13,898 nucleotides of DNA from Candidatus Shapirobacteria bacterium (lineage in GTDB: Bacteria; Patescibacteriota; Microgenomatia; UBA12405). The stretch lies in the NCBI GenBank assembly GCA_018500045.2, contig JAHBAQ020000057.1:1-13898 (forward strand), read 5' to 3'. Positions 1 through 8,451 of this stretch are shown one piece after another; position 1 is the stretch's first letter; the number at the start of each line of letters is the position of its first letter. Made by a program: the position numbers and the translations under genes. Under the pieces are notes generated by a model. It was not told where the DNA came from and ran no database searches. It was given only the letters and a program-made list of their open reading frames with translations.

Positions 1-1728
1 TCGGCTTTGGGAAATTTTTTGACTAATGTGGGGGTAACGCAAGTGCCGATTTCGGAATTAGTAGGGGCGGCCAGAGAAGATAAGATTAATAAGTTGATGG
101 TTTCTGATAATGAAATAGTAGCTGAATTAAAAGGTGATGATAAAAAAATATTGGTAACTTCGAAGGAACCGGGTGTATCGATGATAGAGATTTTTCAAAA
201 AGAAGGGATAGATGTGGCAAAAATGAATTTTGAGGTAAATAATCGTCAGGGTTGGAAAATGATGGGAGATATTTTGACTTTAGTATTAACGGTTGGTTTA
301 CCAATTATTTTTATTTTGTGGATGTTTGGTCGACAAGGGGGAGGAAGTGGTGGAGTGTTTGGTTTTGGAAAATCGACAGCCAAGCTTTTTATAAAGGGAA
401 AGCAAAATATGACATTTAAGGATGTGGCGGGAGTAAAAGAGGCTAAAGATGATTTAATGGAAATTGTGGATTTTTTGAAGCATCCGGAAAAATACAGAAA
501 AATGGGAGCCAGGGCACCAAAGGGTGTGTTGTTGGTGGGACCAAGTGGTGTGGGTAAAACTTTGTTGGCTAAAGCAGTGGCGGGTGAGGCAGATGTACCA
601 TTTTATTCGATGGCCGGATCAGAATTTATGGAAATGTTGGTAGGTGTGGGAGCATCTCGTGTTCGTGATTTATTTGGAACAGCTAAAAAAGCTGGTAAAG
701 CAATTATTTTCATTGATGAAATTGATGCAATTGGTCGAATCAGAGGAGGAATTGATGGAGGTCACGGAGAAAGAGAACAAACATTGAATCAAATTTTGGT
801 AGAGATGGATGGATTTGAGGCAAATACAGCAGTGGTAGTGTTGGCAGCAACTAATAGAGGGGATTTGTTGGATCCAGCATTATTAAGGCCAGGACGATTT
901 GATCGACGAGTAGTACTGGAATTGCCCGATTTAGAGGCAAGAAAAGATATCTTGGCGATTCATGCTAAAGGTAAACCATTTATTAATGTGGATTGGGATG
1001 TAGTAGCAAAGAGTACAGTAGGATTTTCGGGAGCCGATTTGGAAAATATGTTGAATGAAGCGGCCATTGGAGCGGCTAGGAATAATAAAGAATTTATTGA
1101 TATGAAAGATATCGACGATGCGTCTTTAAAAGTGAAATTAGGAGCGGAAAAGAAACGAAGTCAGAGTGATGAAGATAAATTGATGACAGCTTACCATGAG
1201 GCGGGTCACGCAATTGTAAATTATATGGAAGACTTGGACCCGGTGTCTAAAATTTCGATCATTTCACGAGGAATGGCGCTGGGATTTACATTGGTGCCAC
1301 CACAAAAAGATATTATTCATCACACCAAGAGTAAATTAATCAAACAAATGGCAATGGCGATGGGGGGTAGAGCGGCGGAAGAAATTATTTTTGGGGATAT
1401 TACGACCGGAGCATCGAGTGATATTAGTCACGCAACCAATATTGCCAGAGATATGGTGGTAGAGTGGGGAATGAGCGAACTTGGACCAGTAAATTTGGGG
1501 CCACAAATTGATGTGAATGATTTTGGTAAGGCTTATATGGAGCCAGCAAAAATTTCGGAATCGATGCAGGCAAAAGTTGATGAGGAAATTAAAAAATTAG
1601 TTAACCAATCAATTGATGAGGCAAGAAAAATATTGAAGAAAAATAAAACTAAATTAGATAAGTTGGCAAAGATATTAGTAGAAAAGGAAAGTTTGGGGCA
1701 AGAAGAGTTTGAAGAGTTGATGAAATAG
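1..1728 (+). CDS. ftsH: ATP-dependent zinc metalloprotease FtsH, 5' end outside the window
   Basis: Membrane-anchored AAA+ protease that unfolds and degrades membrane and cytosolic proteins. The frame is open from base 1, so the protein starts upstream and its first membrane helix is missing; the TTG at 7 is only an internal Leu. Counting residues from base 7: the extracytoplasmic domain is about 1-85, the second membrane helix 88-107, and a Gly-rich linker 110-121. The AAA+ domain follows, with Walker A GPSGVGKT (178-185), Walker B IIFIDEID (233-240) and a second region of homology ending LLRPGRFDRR, which holds the arginine fingers R297 and R300. The M41 peptidase has the zinc site HEAGH (397-401), with D472 as the likely third ligand. 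Two usually conserved positions differ: the pore loop reads MLVGVG instead of MFVGVG, and Walker A has PSGV instead of PPGT. It ends with TAG, 42 bases before the next gene, which has its own promoter. Family assignment is secure. Confidence 0.97.
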   Translation, partial: SALGNFLTNVGVTQVPISELVGAAREDKINKLMVSDNEIVAELKGDDKKILVTSKEPGVSMIEIFQKEGIDVAKMNFEVNNRQGWKMMGDILTLVLTVGLPIIFILWMFGRQGGGSGGVFGFGKSTAKLFIKGKQNMTFKDVAGVKEAKDDLMEIVDFLKHPEKYRKMGARAPKGVLLVGPSGVGKTLLAKAVAGEADVPFYSMAGSEFMEMLVGVGASRVRDLFGTAKKAGKAIIFIDEIDAIGRIRGGIDGGHGEREQTLNQILVEMDGFEANTAVVVLAATNRGDLLDPALLRPGRFDRRVVLELPDLEARKDILAIHAKGKPFINVDWDVVAKSTVGFSGADLENMLNEAAIGAARNNKEFIDMKDIDDASLKVKLGAEKKRSQSDEDKLMTAYHEAGHAIVNYMEDLDPVSKISIISRGMALGFTLVPPQKDIIHHTKSKLIKQMAMAMGGRAAEEIIFGDITTGASSDISHATNIARDMVVEWGMSELGPVNLGPQIDVNDFGKAYMEPAKISESMQAKVDEEIKKLVNQSIDEARKILKKNKTKLDKLAKILVEKESLGQEEFEELMK

Positions 1729-1736
1729 GCCATTGG

Positions 1737-1765
1737 TTGAATTATAGGTTGAGTATGGATATAAT
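1737..1765 (+). promoter_or_regulatory. Sigma-70-type promoter of the 892-residue gene, leaderless geometry
   Basis: The -35 box is TTGAAT (1737-1742), followed by a 17-base spacer and a perfect -10 TATAAT (1760-1765). The ATG at 1771 lies 5 bases after the -10 box, so transcription should start at or next to the A of the start codon. No Shine-Dalgarno could be transcribed. Confidence 0.7.
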
Positions 1766-1770
1766 GGGGT

Positions 1771-4449
1771 ATGGCAGAACCTAATAATGAGGCTAATGAA
1801 GCAGCTAGAAGTGCGGCTGAAAGTGCAGCTAAGCCGGAAGTAGATTTAAACATGATGGCTTATAATGAAGGAGCAAGAAGGTTGGCGGCGAGGGATGTTT
1901 GTAATGCCTATAGGGTTCAGAATGATTTGATGATGCCCGGGGTGACGGCTGATGATGGGAAGGAGATAGTGTCTCATTGGGTTTATGACCAATTAAGTCC
2001 TAACGGAACGGAATTGAACGCTTGGACAGAACAGCCAATTTTTGATGCGTTGGCGACAAGAAGGACAGAAAACCGAGCAATTCGACAAACAAGAATAGAG
2101 ATTAATACTTTATTGTCAGGATTAATTGCTAATGTTACTAGTGGGGCTGATCCAGTTTTGGAAAGTGCAATTGCGAAACAAGCAGTAGAGAAGATTGCTT
2201 TTAATAACGAATGGCAAAGAATGACAGATCAGGAGCGTAAAGAGAGGTCGGGAAAGGAAGCGCCTTTATCGAAGTTGATGACGACATCGGAAATGTTGAA
2301 ATATGTGGGTTATCAAGATAAGATTAAAAGAATTACGGCAAAAGTGGCTTTGATGGGTGGGGAGATGGCTGAACTGGAAGGTCAATCGGTTAAAGATCAA
2401 TTGGCGGTAGCTGAGAGAACTGTATTGAGGGATAAACACATAGATTATTTGAATGTTTTAGTGACTAGATCGGCTGAGACTGGTGGAGATAAAAGTAAGG
2501 GAAAGGCTAAAAAACCAGTGACACTTGAAAGTTTGAAGACAGATTTGGAACAAGAGATAGGTATTTATGCTGATGAAGAAGAACATTTGAAAAACCAATT
2601 GAATGTCAGGCTTGGATTAATGAATGTAATTGATTATCCGAATAAATCCAGAGAGTATTTAGAAAAAGATCGGTTTGATGAATTGTGGAAGGCGGATTTT
2701 GCTGATAGTGAATCTGATAAAGATGGTGAATCTGATAAGTGGGCAAGTTTAGAACTGGCTTTGGTATCGATAAATCAAATTTTGGGTGGTTGTAAACAGA
2801 TGCTACAAAATGCGTCTGATTTGGAACCATTATCTCATTTATGGGAAGGTCAGGGGAGAATGGTAGATTTTAATCCGGGTTTGATGGGTGAATTGATGAG
2901 ACAATTGCCGAGTTTTGCAGAGTCATTTAGAGCAATATGTGCGATTTCTTCGGGTAAATATGCTTTGGCTACTAATGGTGAGATATATATCTCTGGAGCT
3001 TATGGATTGGGTTATGTGGAGACAGCAACAAATAGATTGGTGGATGTAGATGAGGCAAGAAAAATGGGATCTGGTGTGGAAAAATTGGAAAGGGATGAAA
3101 TATGGGTGAATGGGCAGAAAGTGAAGTTATCTTCTACAAGTGAAGGTCATCGAATTGGTTATGATGAGAATGGTAATGCAAAGAATGTAATAGCTGAAGG
3201 AATGTTTAAAATAAATGGAGAGGATGTACGAGTATATATGGAGAACCTTTTGTATGATGGTGGAGTAACTGATGCAAAAATAGCTAAGTTTTCGGATATA
3301 TTGACGGATTTTGTTAAAGCAAAAGACCCAAGTATTGGTGGTTTTGGTTTGGATTTGGGAGTGGCTTTGGCTAAAGATTTTTTTGAAATGTCAATGTTAT
3401 CTTGTTGGTTTGGGATGCCAAGAGATAGTAAAGGGAATTTGTATTATGTGGAGTATGACGGAATTATGGATTATGAAAAGATCTTTTCTAAAAGTACACC
3501 AATGCCTGATTATAAGAAGAGGTTTAGTGCAATTAGCTCTGATCCAAAATCAATGGCATTTAAATCTGGGACAGTGTTGTGTGGGACAGATGAATCGACT
3601 TATAACCCGAGTTTTGTAATTGATTATGGAAAATTACTGATGACCAGAAATAAGCAGGTGTCGGAAATGGTTAAAGGAAGAAAACATGGTTTTAATCCGC
3701 TAATACCTTATATGCCGGAGAGTTTGATGGCGCCGATGATTGATGGACAATTGATCGGAAAATTGATTGATCAGGGTAGAAGTAATGGTAGTTCAAGAGA
3801 AATATTAACAGAGTATTTTGACAAGAGTAAGTCTATTATGAAGAAGAAGAATTTTATGTTGAGTATGGCAAGAGGAATTGCGGTTTATGAAACGATCTCT
3901 CAGCCATTTGTGGGTGAAAAAGATGTGTTGGCATCTGGAAAAGAAATGTTGAATTTATTGAGACAACCGGGATATTGGGAGAAGATTAATAAAGCGATTG
4001 ATTTATCTTTGTTGTATGTTGATCCAATAGAAGCGGCGAGACTTAAAGTAAATTTAGTGACAATTTCTTTGGCGGCGGTGGCACAGGAGTTTAGAGGTGA
4101 GGATTTTGTAGGTATAGCCCCAAAATGGTTAATGAATCAAGAGACTAGGTTTAGCAAACCACTTTTGAATGTTAATTTAAAACAATTAAGAGGAATGGAT
4201 ACTGGTGATGATGTGGTGGTAGCTTTGAAACAATTGGTTAGTTCGAGAATTATTGGTGATGAAACTCATGTGATGAAAGTGATTGAAAAATTAAATGAAT
4301 TTAGTGAAAATAAGAGTGGTGTTGGTTTTTTCCCAGATGAGTTTGAGAGTAAATTTGGTGGTACAAGTTATTTAAATGAATTAGCTGCATCAAGAGAGAA
4401 TAGAAAGCAAAGAATATATGGGAACGCTAGGGTGAAAGCGAGAAAATAG
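1771..4449 (+). CDS. Large soluble protein of unknown function (892 aa)
   Basis: I do not recognise a family. The ATG at 1771 is supported by the promoter immediately upstream. The N-terminus is Ala/Glu-rich (1-22) with no signal peptide, and no stretch is long and hydrophobic enough for a membrane helix, so the product is probably cytoplasmic. Residues 100-345 are charged and probably largely helical. They include a Lys-rich stretch (241-249) and an acidic repeat ESDKDGESDK near 314-323. Residues 390-500 look more beta-rich with many Gly/Asn turns (ATNGEIYISGAYGLGY near 400-415). The C-terminal part (620-890) looks helical and ends in a basic tail (RKQRIYGNARVKARK). I see no Walker A, no HExxH and no obvious nuclease motif, so it is not a VirB4- or VirD4-type ATPase. 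It follows ftsH on the same strand and converges with the secretion-like unit, whose last stop is 37 bases away. Composition resembles its neighbours, giving no sign of recent transfer. Confidence 0.85.
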   Translation: MAEPNNEANEAARSAAESAAKPEVDLNMMAYNEGARRLAARDVCNAYRVQNDLMMPGVTADDGKEIVSHWVYDQLSPNGTELNAWTEQPIFDALATRRTENRAIRQTRIEINTLLSGLIANVTSGADPVLESAIAKQAVEKIAFNNEWQRMTDQERKERSGKEAPLSKLMTTSEMLKYVGYQDKIKRITAKVALMGGEMAELEGQSVKDQLAVAERTVLRDKHIDYLNVLVTRSAETGGDKSKGKAKKPVTLESLKTDLEQEIGIYADEEEHLKNQLNVRLGLMNVIDYPNKSREYLEKDRFDELWKADFADSESDKDGESDKWASLELALVSINQILGGCKQMLQNASDLEPLSHLWEGQGRMVDFNPGLMGELMRQLPSFAESFRAICAISSGKYALATNGEIYISGAYGLGYVETATNRLVDVDEARKMGSGVEKLERDEIWVNGQKVKLSSTSEGHRIGYDENGNAKNVIAEGMFKINGEDVRVYMENLLYDGGVTDAKIAKFSDILTDFVKAKDPSIGGFGLDLGVALAKDFFEMSMLSCWFGMPRDSKGNLYYVEYDGIMDYEKIFSKSTPMPDYKKRFSAISSDPKSMAFKSGTVLCGTDESTYNPSFVIDYGKLLMTRNKQVSEMVKGRKHGFNPLIPYMPESLMAPMIDGQLIGKLIDQGRSNGSSREILTEYFDKSKSIMKKKNFMLSMARGIAVYETISQPFVGEKDVLASGKEMLNLLRQPGYWEKINKAIDLSLLYVDPIEAARLKVNLVTISLAAVAQEFRGEDFVGIAPKWLMNQETRFSKPLLNVNLKQLRGMDTGDDVVVALKQLVSSRIIGDETHVMKVIEKLNEFSENKSGVGFFPDEFESKFGGTSYLNELAASRENRKQRIYGNARVKARK
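2708..2738 (+). repeat. In-frame 18-base direct duplication inside the 892-aa gene
   Basis: GTGAATCTGATAA occurs at 2708-2720 and again at 2726-2738, a period of 18 bases (6 codons). The result is an acidic ESDKDGESDK stretch, probably a surface loop enlarged by slippage. Confidence 0.6.
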
Positions 4450-4486
4450 ATATATGGAAAGTTGTTTTAGGTAATGACCAGTATTT

Positions 4487-6271
4487 TTAGAAATGTTTGG
4501 CGGTGTTTTTTGGATCTGTAGCTTCCTTTCCAGTATCTCTAATTGCTTGCCCGCCTGATGAAATTGTGTCACCAATCGGACGCCATTTTCCTCCTCTAGA
4601 GGATACAGAATTACCTATTTTGTCAATAAGTCGACCGCCCTGATACATAGCATTGCCTTTGGCGTAAGTTTGTCCAAGTTTACCTAAATCAGATTTGGTA
4701 AGTGAACCAAAGCTTTCACCAATAGCAGTACCATAGGGTGATGGTTTGAGTTGGAAGATGGCTTCGGGAACTAATTTGGGTATTTTGGCAAGTAAGGCTA
4801 AACCGGCAAGACCAATACCAGCGGAAACAACCTGGGACATACCACCATTAGCATTTGAAGTAGTCCAAACCCAAATTTGCGACGGAAGCCACATATTTTT
4901 GGTGGAAATTAATTCGGCAAGATAGCTAATAAAAATAAGAACAATACTGACAATAGGAAAAACTAAAAGATCAGAAAGGAGATCAATAATCCAAGTACTA
5001 AATTTGATTTTTGATCCAGGAAAAGCACCGAGACCGATCTGAATAGGAGCAATAATAATTTTAAAAATGACACTAATGTAGGCTTTGAGCATGCCAAAAT
5101 AGAGTTTCATAAGCCAGATGGTGACGAGGATAGAGACAACAAGAGGAATTAAAATAAAACCTAAAACACCACCAATGATATCGCCTCCAGCAAAACCAAC
5201 AGCGGAACCAATATCAGAACCGACACCGCCAATTAAACTGTTTGCTGCACCACCGAGGAGAACACCAGTAAAAATTTGACCGACAAGCTCACCTAAGGCC
5301 CAAGCATATCCGGCGGGAATAGCATTCATACTCATTCGGTAAATATCGTAAAAATTCATTTCTGCTAAGGCTCCCATATTAGTGGTATGGATTCCAAACC
5401 AACTGGAGCCAATGGCGGTATAAGCAAGTTTAATAAAATTGAAGAAATGGCTCACAAGTGGTATACCCGATGGGTTTAAGGCATCATTGATATCAAAAAC
5501 GAAAAGGTCTTGACCAAGATCAGTGCCTTTGGCGCTGAAGAAGAGGGTGAGGACTAACATATAGACTAGTTTACTAAGATCGATTAAAAGGCCGGCGATG
5601 GCATAAGAGAAGGTAACTAAAATAAGGCTAGTGATAATACCAGGGATGCTGTTTTGAACGTTGATGACGGTTTGAGGATTAATTTTTACCCTCAACATAA
5701 TCATAATGCCGATGATAATAAAGAAAATTGAGATGAGAAGATAAACGACATTACGAAGAACTTTCCACATAGGAAGAATGGGTTGGAGAGAATCAAAGCC
5801 AGTAGAAGCATAAGCAGGTTTGCCTAGAAAACTATCTTTAACTTGAGCGACATACTCAACTCCGGAGACGGGTTGGTGGTAAAGTGAAGCAACTAAATTG
5901 GTGGCGGTACCTAAAACACCACCAGGAATATAGGCTTTAGTATTGAGAGAACCATCTTCGTTGATGCGGATACCACCAGTGGTGGCACCTAATAAGATGA
6001 GAATTTGATCGGTCATACCGTTTTGATTCCAGGTACCTAAATCTGGATCGGGGTCGGCAATAGCATCTTGGGTAGCTTTTATTTCTTTACCAAGTTGGAG
6101 TGCAGCAGGATCGGGGGTGGGAGTAACAGTTTGAGCAAGAATGGATTTGAGAGTAAAAAAGGTGGTTAAAACAACCAAAAAAATGACAATAGTTTTGGCG
6201 AAGGTGAGATTTTTGGGGAGAAGCTTGGTATCACGGCGATTGAGATGGTGAAGTATTTGCTTAATAGTCAT
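4487..6271 (-). CDS. VirB6/TrbL-like polytopic inner-membrane protein of a type IV secretion-like system
   Basis: 594 residues. A basic N-terminus precedes a hydrophobic signal or anchor (about 24-46) ending in LAQ, then a Pro/Thr-rich exported segment. Hydrophobic segments lie at about 170-194, 208-246, 320-350 (Gly-rich), 364-390, 395-415, 433-457 and 478-497. The C-terminal tail of about 95 residues is polar, basic and rich in Gly/Ser (SSRGGKWRPIGD near 557-568). This layout of signal, exported region, many helices and hydrophilic tail is typical of VirB6/TrbL channel components. The assignment also rests on context, since the gene follows a pilin-like array and a peptidoglycan lytic gene on the same strand, 47 bases after the latter's stop. 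I see no convincing separate promoter or Shine-Dalgarno, so it is probably the last gene of the unit. It could instead be an unrelated polytopic protein, as sequence conservation in this family is very low. Confidence 0.72.
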   Translation of the reverse strand: MTIKQILHHLNRRDTKLLPKNLTFAKTIVIFLVVLTTFFTLKSILAQTVTPTPDPAALQLGKEIKATQDAIADPDPDLGTWNQNGMTDQILILLGATTGGIRINEDGSLNTKAYIPGGVLGTATNLVASLYHQPVSGVEYVAQVKDSFLGKPAYASTGFDSLQPILPMWKVLRNVVYLLISIFFIIIGIMIMLRVKINPQTVINVQNSIPGIITSLILVTFSYAIAGLLIDLSKLVYMLVLTLFFSAKGTDLGQDLFVFDINDALNPSGIPLVSHFFNFIKLAYTAIGSSWFGIHTTNMGALAEMNFYDIYRMSMNAIPAGYAWALGELVGQIFTGVLLGGAANSLIGGVGSDIGSAVGFAGGDIIGGVLGFILIPLVVSILVTIWLMKLYFGMLKAYISVIFKIIIAPIQIGLGAFPGSKIKFSTWIIDLLSDLLVFPIVSIVLIFISYLAELISTKNMWLPSQIWVWTTSNANGGMSQVVSAGIGLAGLALLAKIPKLVPEAIFQLKPSPYGTAIGESFGSLTKSDLGKLGQTYAKGNAMYQGGRLIDKIGNSVSSRGGKWRPIGDTISSGGQAIRDTGKEATDPKNTAKHF

Positions 6272-6318
6272 AAATTGTCTTTTTTATTTTAACAAAAATT
6301 GACAAGTAAATCAGTAAA

Positions 6319-7959
6319 TTACTTACAAAAAGCAGTTGATGATTTACCGGTAGCAACTAGGGCTTTTTGTTCATAAGTAATACCATTAACAGAAGGAATA
6401 GTGTGATTTTTGTAAGTAACGGTTTTGGATGGACCACAAAAAGTGCGGGCATATTCGGTTGAGAAAGCTGTATCACTATTGTCGTCGACAAGAATTTGAC
6501 CGGCAGTGGCAGCAACGGCTTTGGCTAAAAATGGTTTACTACCAACATTAGTACAACGGAAAACCTGACAATTGGTGGTGTTACAAATGGAATTTTGTAA
6601 ACCTTTGGTGCGGACAAAGGCGTAAGTGCGGGCGGCGACAACTTGGGCTTTGAGAGCTTCGAAGCCTTTTTTACCCCAAGAATCGGGCATTTCTCCTAAT
6701 GCAGTAAGATAAGTTTCAAATTTTAGAGAAAGTGTTTGACCAGCAGGACACTTGGAATCACCTTTGTCTATGCGGACTTTGATATAACTGTTGGTATCAA
6801 TGGTTTTTAGTTTGACACCGCCGTAATAGAAAGAAAGAATTTCTTGGTAGTTTTTGCCGGACAAAGCTAAACCGTAAGCGCCATATTGAGACATACCGCG
6901 GCAATGACTGAGTTTGGCATTACAGGTGCCAGTGCTAGTACCAGAACCATCGATGGGGGTATTTTCATCACGTTCTGGGGGGTCGTCTTCCCAAGAATCC
7001 GGATGGAGCCAATAAGCAAGATCGTCGCGCATATCTTCGCGATTGGTACTAAAATCGGAGGATTTTTGATAAGAATTGGGCATAAAACTTCTAAGCATGG
7101 TTTCTTCTTGTTTGTCGGTGTCCTTAACAATGACTTCAGTGTTTTTGGGATCGGTATTGTCTTTAGGAATATCGTCACCTTGGGCAGAAGCGGGGATAAT
7201 CATACGAATAGAACTATTTAATTGGGTACTGGTGGCAGGGGCAGCATCGGCTTTGTCTTGATAATTCCCTTGGGGAACACTGGGGCTTTGATTGCGGACA
7301 GTATCATAACAATCATAAAGATAATTTTCTGCACGGCTATCTCGACCACCCCCGGCACCACGAGTATAGCCACCTTCATCATCAGTTAAACTATTTTCGT
7401 CTTCGCCGGCTTCACCAACAGTGTCACTGGTTTGATTGCTGTTGTCGGTTGAGGAAGTGTCGGCGGCAGAACCAAGATCAGTTTTGTATTGAGCCATAAG
7501 ATTATCGTCGTAATCGAGTAATTTTCCGTTAGTGTCGTAGAGAATTTTTTCTTTTTGAGTATAGAAATAATAAACCATTTGGGTAAGTTTGATAGAATTA
7601 CAACCGTCAGGACGATAACTTCTATCCTCGTAATTGTTTTGTTTGTGAATTAATTGATTTAAGTAAATACCACGACGGATTCGTTGATCTTTGGAAGTAA
7701 CAGATCGAGTGGTGATATCAAAATCGGGATTGTTGTAATCGTAATTTTCTAAAGGATCTTTGATGGCGTAATCTTTGGAAATATATTCATTGGTGCCTTG
7801 AACAACACCAAAAATGGAAAGAATGGCATTCCATAGGGCGACCCAAGGGTTGGTTTCGGTGGCTTGAGTGTCGGTATTTTCGACAGCGTAACTAATATGA
7901 GGTAAAGAAGTAAACAAGAGAGCAGAAAAAGAGAGGAGAAAGGCAAGTTTTTTGAGCAT
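6319..7959 (-). CDS. Secreted SpoIID/LytB-domain protein, probable peptidoglycan lytic enzyme, permuted motif order
   Basis: 546 residues with a signal peptide (about 1-25, basic MLKK, hydrophobic core, SYA then VEN). A long polar, low-complexity region runs from about 30 to 340 and includes an acidic and Gly-rich part near 185-207. The C-terminal domain carries SpoIID hallmarks: GMSQYGAYGLAL (355-366) with YYGG (378-381), then YIKVRID (392-398), then ETYLTALGEMPDSW (415-428; E423 matches the catalytic Glu of SpoIID), EALKAQVVAARTYAFV (434-449) and CQVF (464-467). SpoIID proteins cleave glycan strands as lytic transglycosylases. In Bacillus SpoIID the GMSQYGA block is C-terminal, whereas here it precedes the EMP/ALKAQ block. 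The domain holds eight Cys, suggesting disulfides. The start overlaps the pilin-6 stop in TAATG, so translation is probably coupled. In a secretion operon this protein would do the wall-opening job of VirB1. Confidence 0.88.
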   Translation of the reverse strand: MLKKLAFLLSFSALLFTSLPHISYAVENTDTQATETNPWVALWNAILSIFGVVQGTNEYISKDYAIKDPLENYDYNNPDFDITTRSVTSKDQRIRRGIYLNQLIHKQNNYEDRSYRPDGCNSIKLTQMVYYFYTQKEKILYDTNGKLLDYDDNLMAQYKTDLGSAADTSSTDNSNQTSDTVGEAGEDENSLTDDEGGYTRGAGGGRDSRAENYLYDCYDTVRNQSPSVPQGNYQDKADAAPATSTQLNSSIRMIIPASAQGDDIPKDNTDPKNTEVIVKDTDKQEETMLRSFMPNSYQKSSDFSTNREDMRDDLAYWLHPDSWEDDPPERDENTPIDGSGTSTGTCNAKLSHCRGMSQYGAYGLALSGKNYQEILSFYYGGVKLKTIDTNSYIKVRIDKGDSKCPAGQTLSLKFETYLTALGEMPDSWGKKGFEALKAQVVAARTYAFVRTKGLQNSICNTTNCQVFRCTNVGSKPFLAKAVAATAGQILVDDNSDTAFSTEYARTFCGPSKTVTYKNHTIPSVNGITYEQKALVATGKSSTAFCK

Positions 7960-8414
7960 TAGCTGCCGATCCTAAACTGAGTAACATTGACGCCGGTAAA
8001 ATTCTGAATGAGAAGGAGAATTAACCAAGCAAGAATGACGCCAAGAACACTAAAAAAAGATAAGGTAAGAGTGGAAGTGGCGGAGGCCATTTTTTTGGGA
8101 TCACCACCGGAAGTGAGATATTTGAAACCACCGACAATGAACATGGCAAAGAAGGCTAATCCAGCCAAACCCATAACTACTTTGAGAATATTGGCAAAAA
8201 GACATTCGAAACCCTGGATAGTAGCCACATCATCATTAGCAACACAGGTACCGGACCAATTGCTGGTACTGGTGTTGGAAGCGGAGCCGCCACCACCGGC
8301 CCCACGCGCAATGCCGCCGGCACCAGTAAAACCTTGGGCGTAAAGGGTGCTTGGAGTGAAAGCTAAAGCTAGAAAGGAAATTAGAAGAAGGGTCTTTTTG
8401 AGAACAGTATTCAT
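7959..8414 (-). CDS. Pilin-like T4SS protein 6 (VirB2/TrbC type), with a full signal peptide
   Basis: 151 residues, the longest of the six paralogues and the only one with a classical signal peptide (about 1-27: MNTVLKK, hydrophobic core, LYAQ). A Gly/Ser/Thr-rich segment (28-55) and two Cys (57, 71) follow. The family core comes next: helix 1 (77-96), the loop TSGGDPKK (101-108) and helix 2 (118-137). VirB2-like pilin subunits have the same two helices joined by a short polar cytoplasmic loop. The ATG is preceded at 7 bases by a -10 box, and the gene lies just downstream of a strong terminator, so it begins a second transcript that continues into the SpoIID and VirB6-like genes. It could be a minor or base pilin rather than the main subunit, since it differs most from the others. 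Confidence 0.82.
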   Translation of the reverse strand: MNTVLKKTLLLISFLALAFTPSTLYAQGFTGAGGIARGAGGGGSASNTSTSNWSGTCVANDDVATIQGFECLFANILKVVMGLAGLAFFAMFIVGGFKYLTSGGDPKKMASATSTLTLSFFSVLGVILAWLILLLIQNFTGVNVTQFRIGS

Positions 8415-8421
8415 ATTTGAT

Positions 8422-8451
8422 ATTTTACTATAAAAATGGGGTAATAAACAA
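8422..8451 (-). promoter_or_regulatory. Promoter of pilin gene 6, overlapping a terminator
   Basis: On the minus strand TTGTTT (8451-8446) is followed by an 18-base spacer and TAAAAT (8427-8422). Seven bases then lead to the ATG at 8414, so the transcript is expected to be leaderless. The -35 box is also the T-tract of the preceding terminator. Confidence 0.6.

Noticed and set aside
3311..3619. 102-codon open frame inside the 892-aa gene
   Set aside because: It lies in another frame of a long continuous coding region, with Trp- and Cys-rich composition unlike the neighbouring proteins.
4450..4486. Bidirectional terminator between the convergent genes
   Set aside because: No stem-loop with a T-tract can be found in these 37 bases.
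6272..6318. Separate promoter for the VirB6-like gene
   Set aside because: TTGTCA and TAAAAT are present but only 8 bases apart, and no other spaced pair is convincing.
6886..7221. 111-codon open frame on the plus strand opposite the SpoIID-like gene
   Set aside because: It is antisense to a gene with clear domain motifs, shows no family features of its own and has no promoter or start context.
8008..8343. 111-codon open frame on the plus strand opposite pilin gene 6
   Set aside because: It mirrors the signal peptide and helices of a real gene and is basic and low in complexity, as expected of an antisense shadow.
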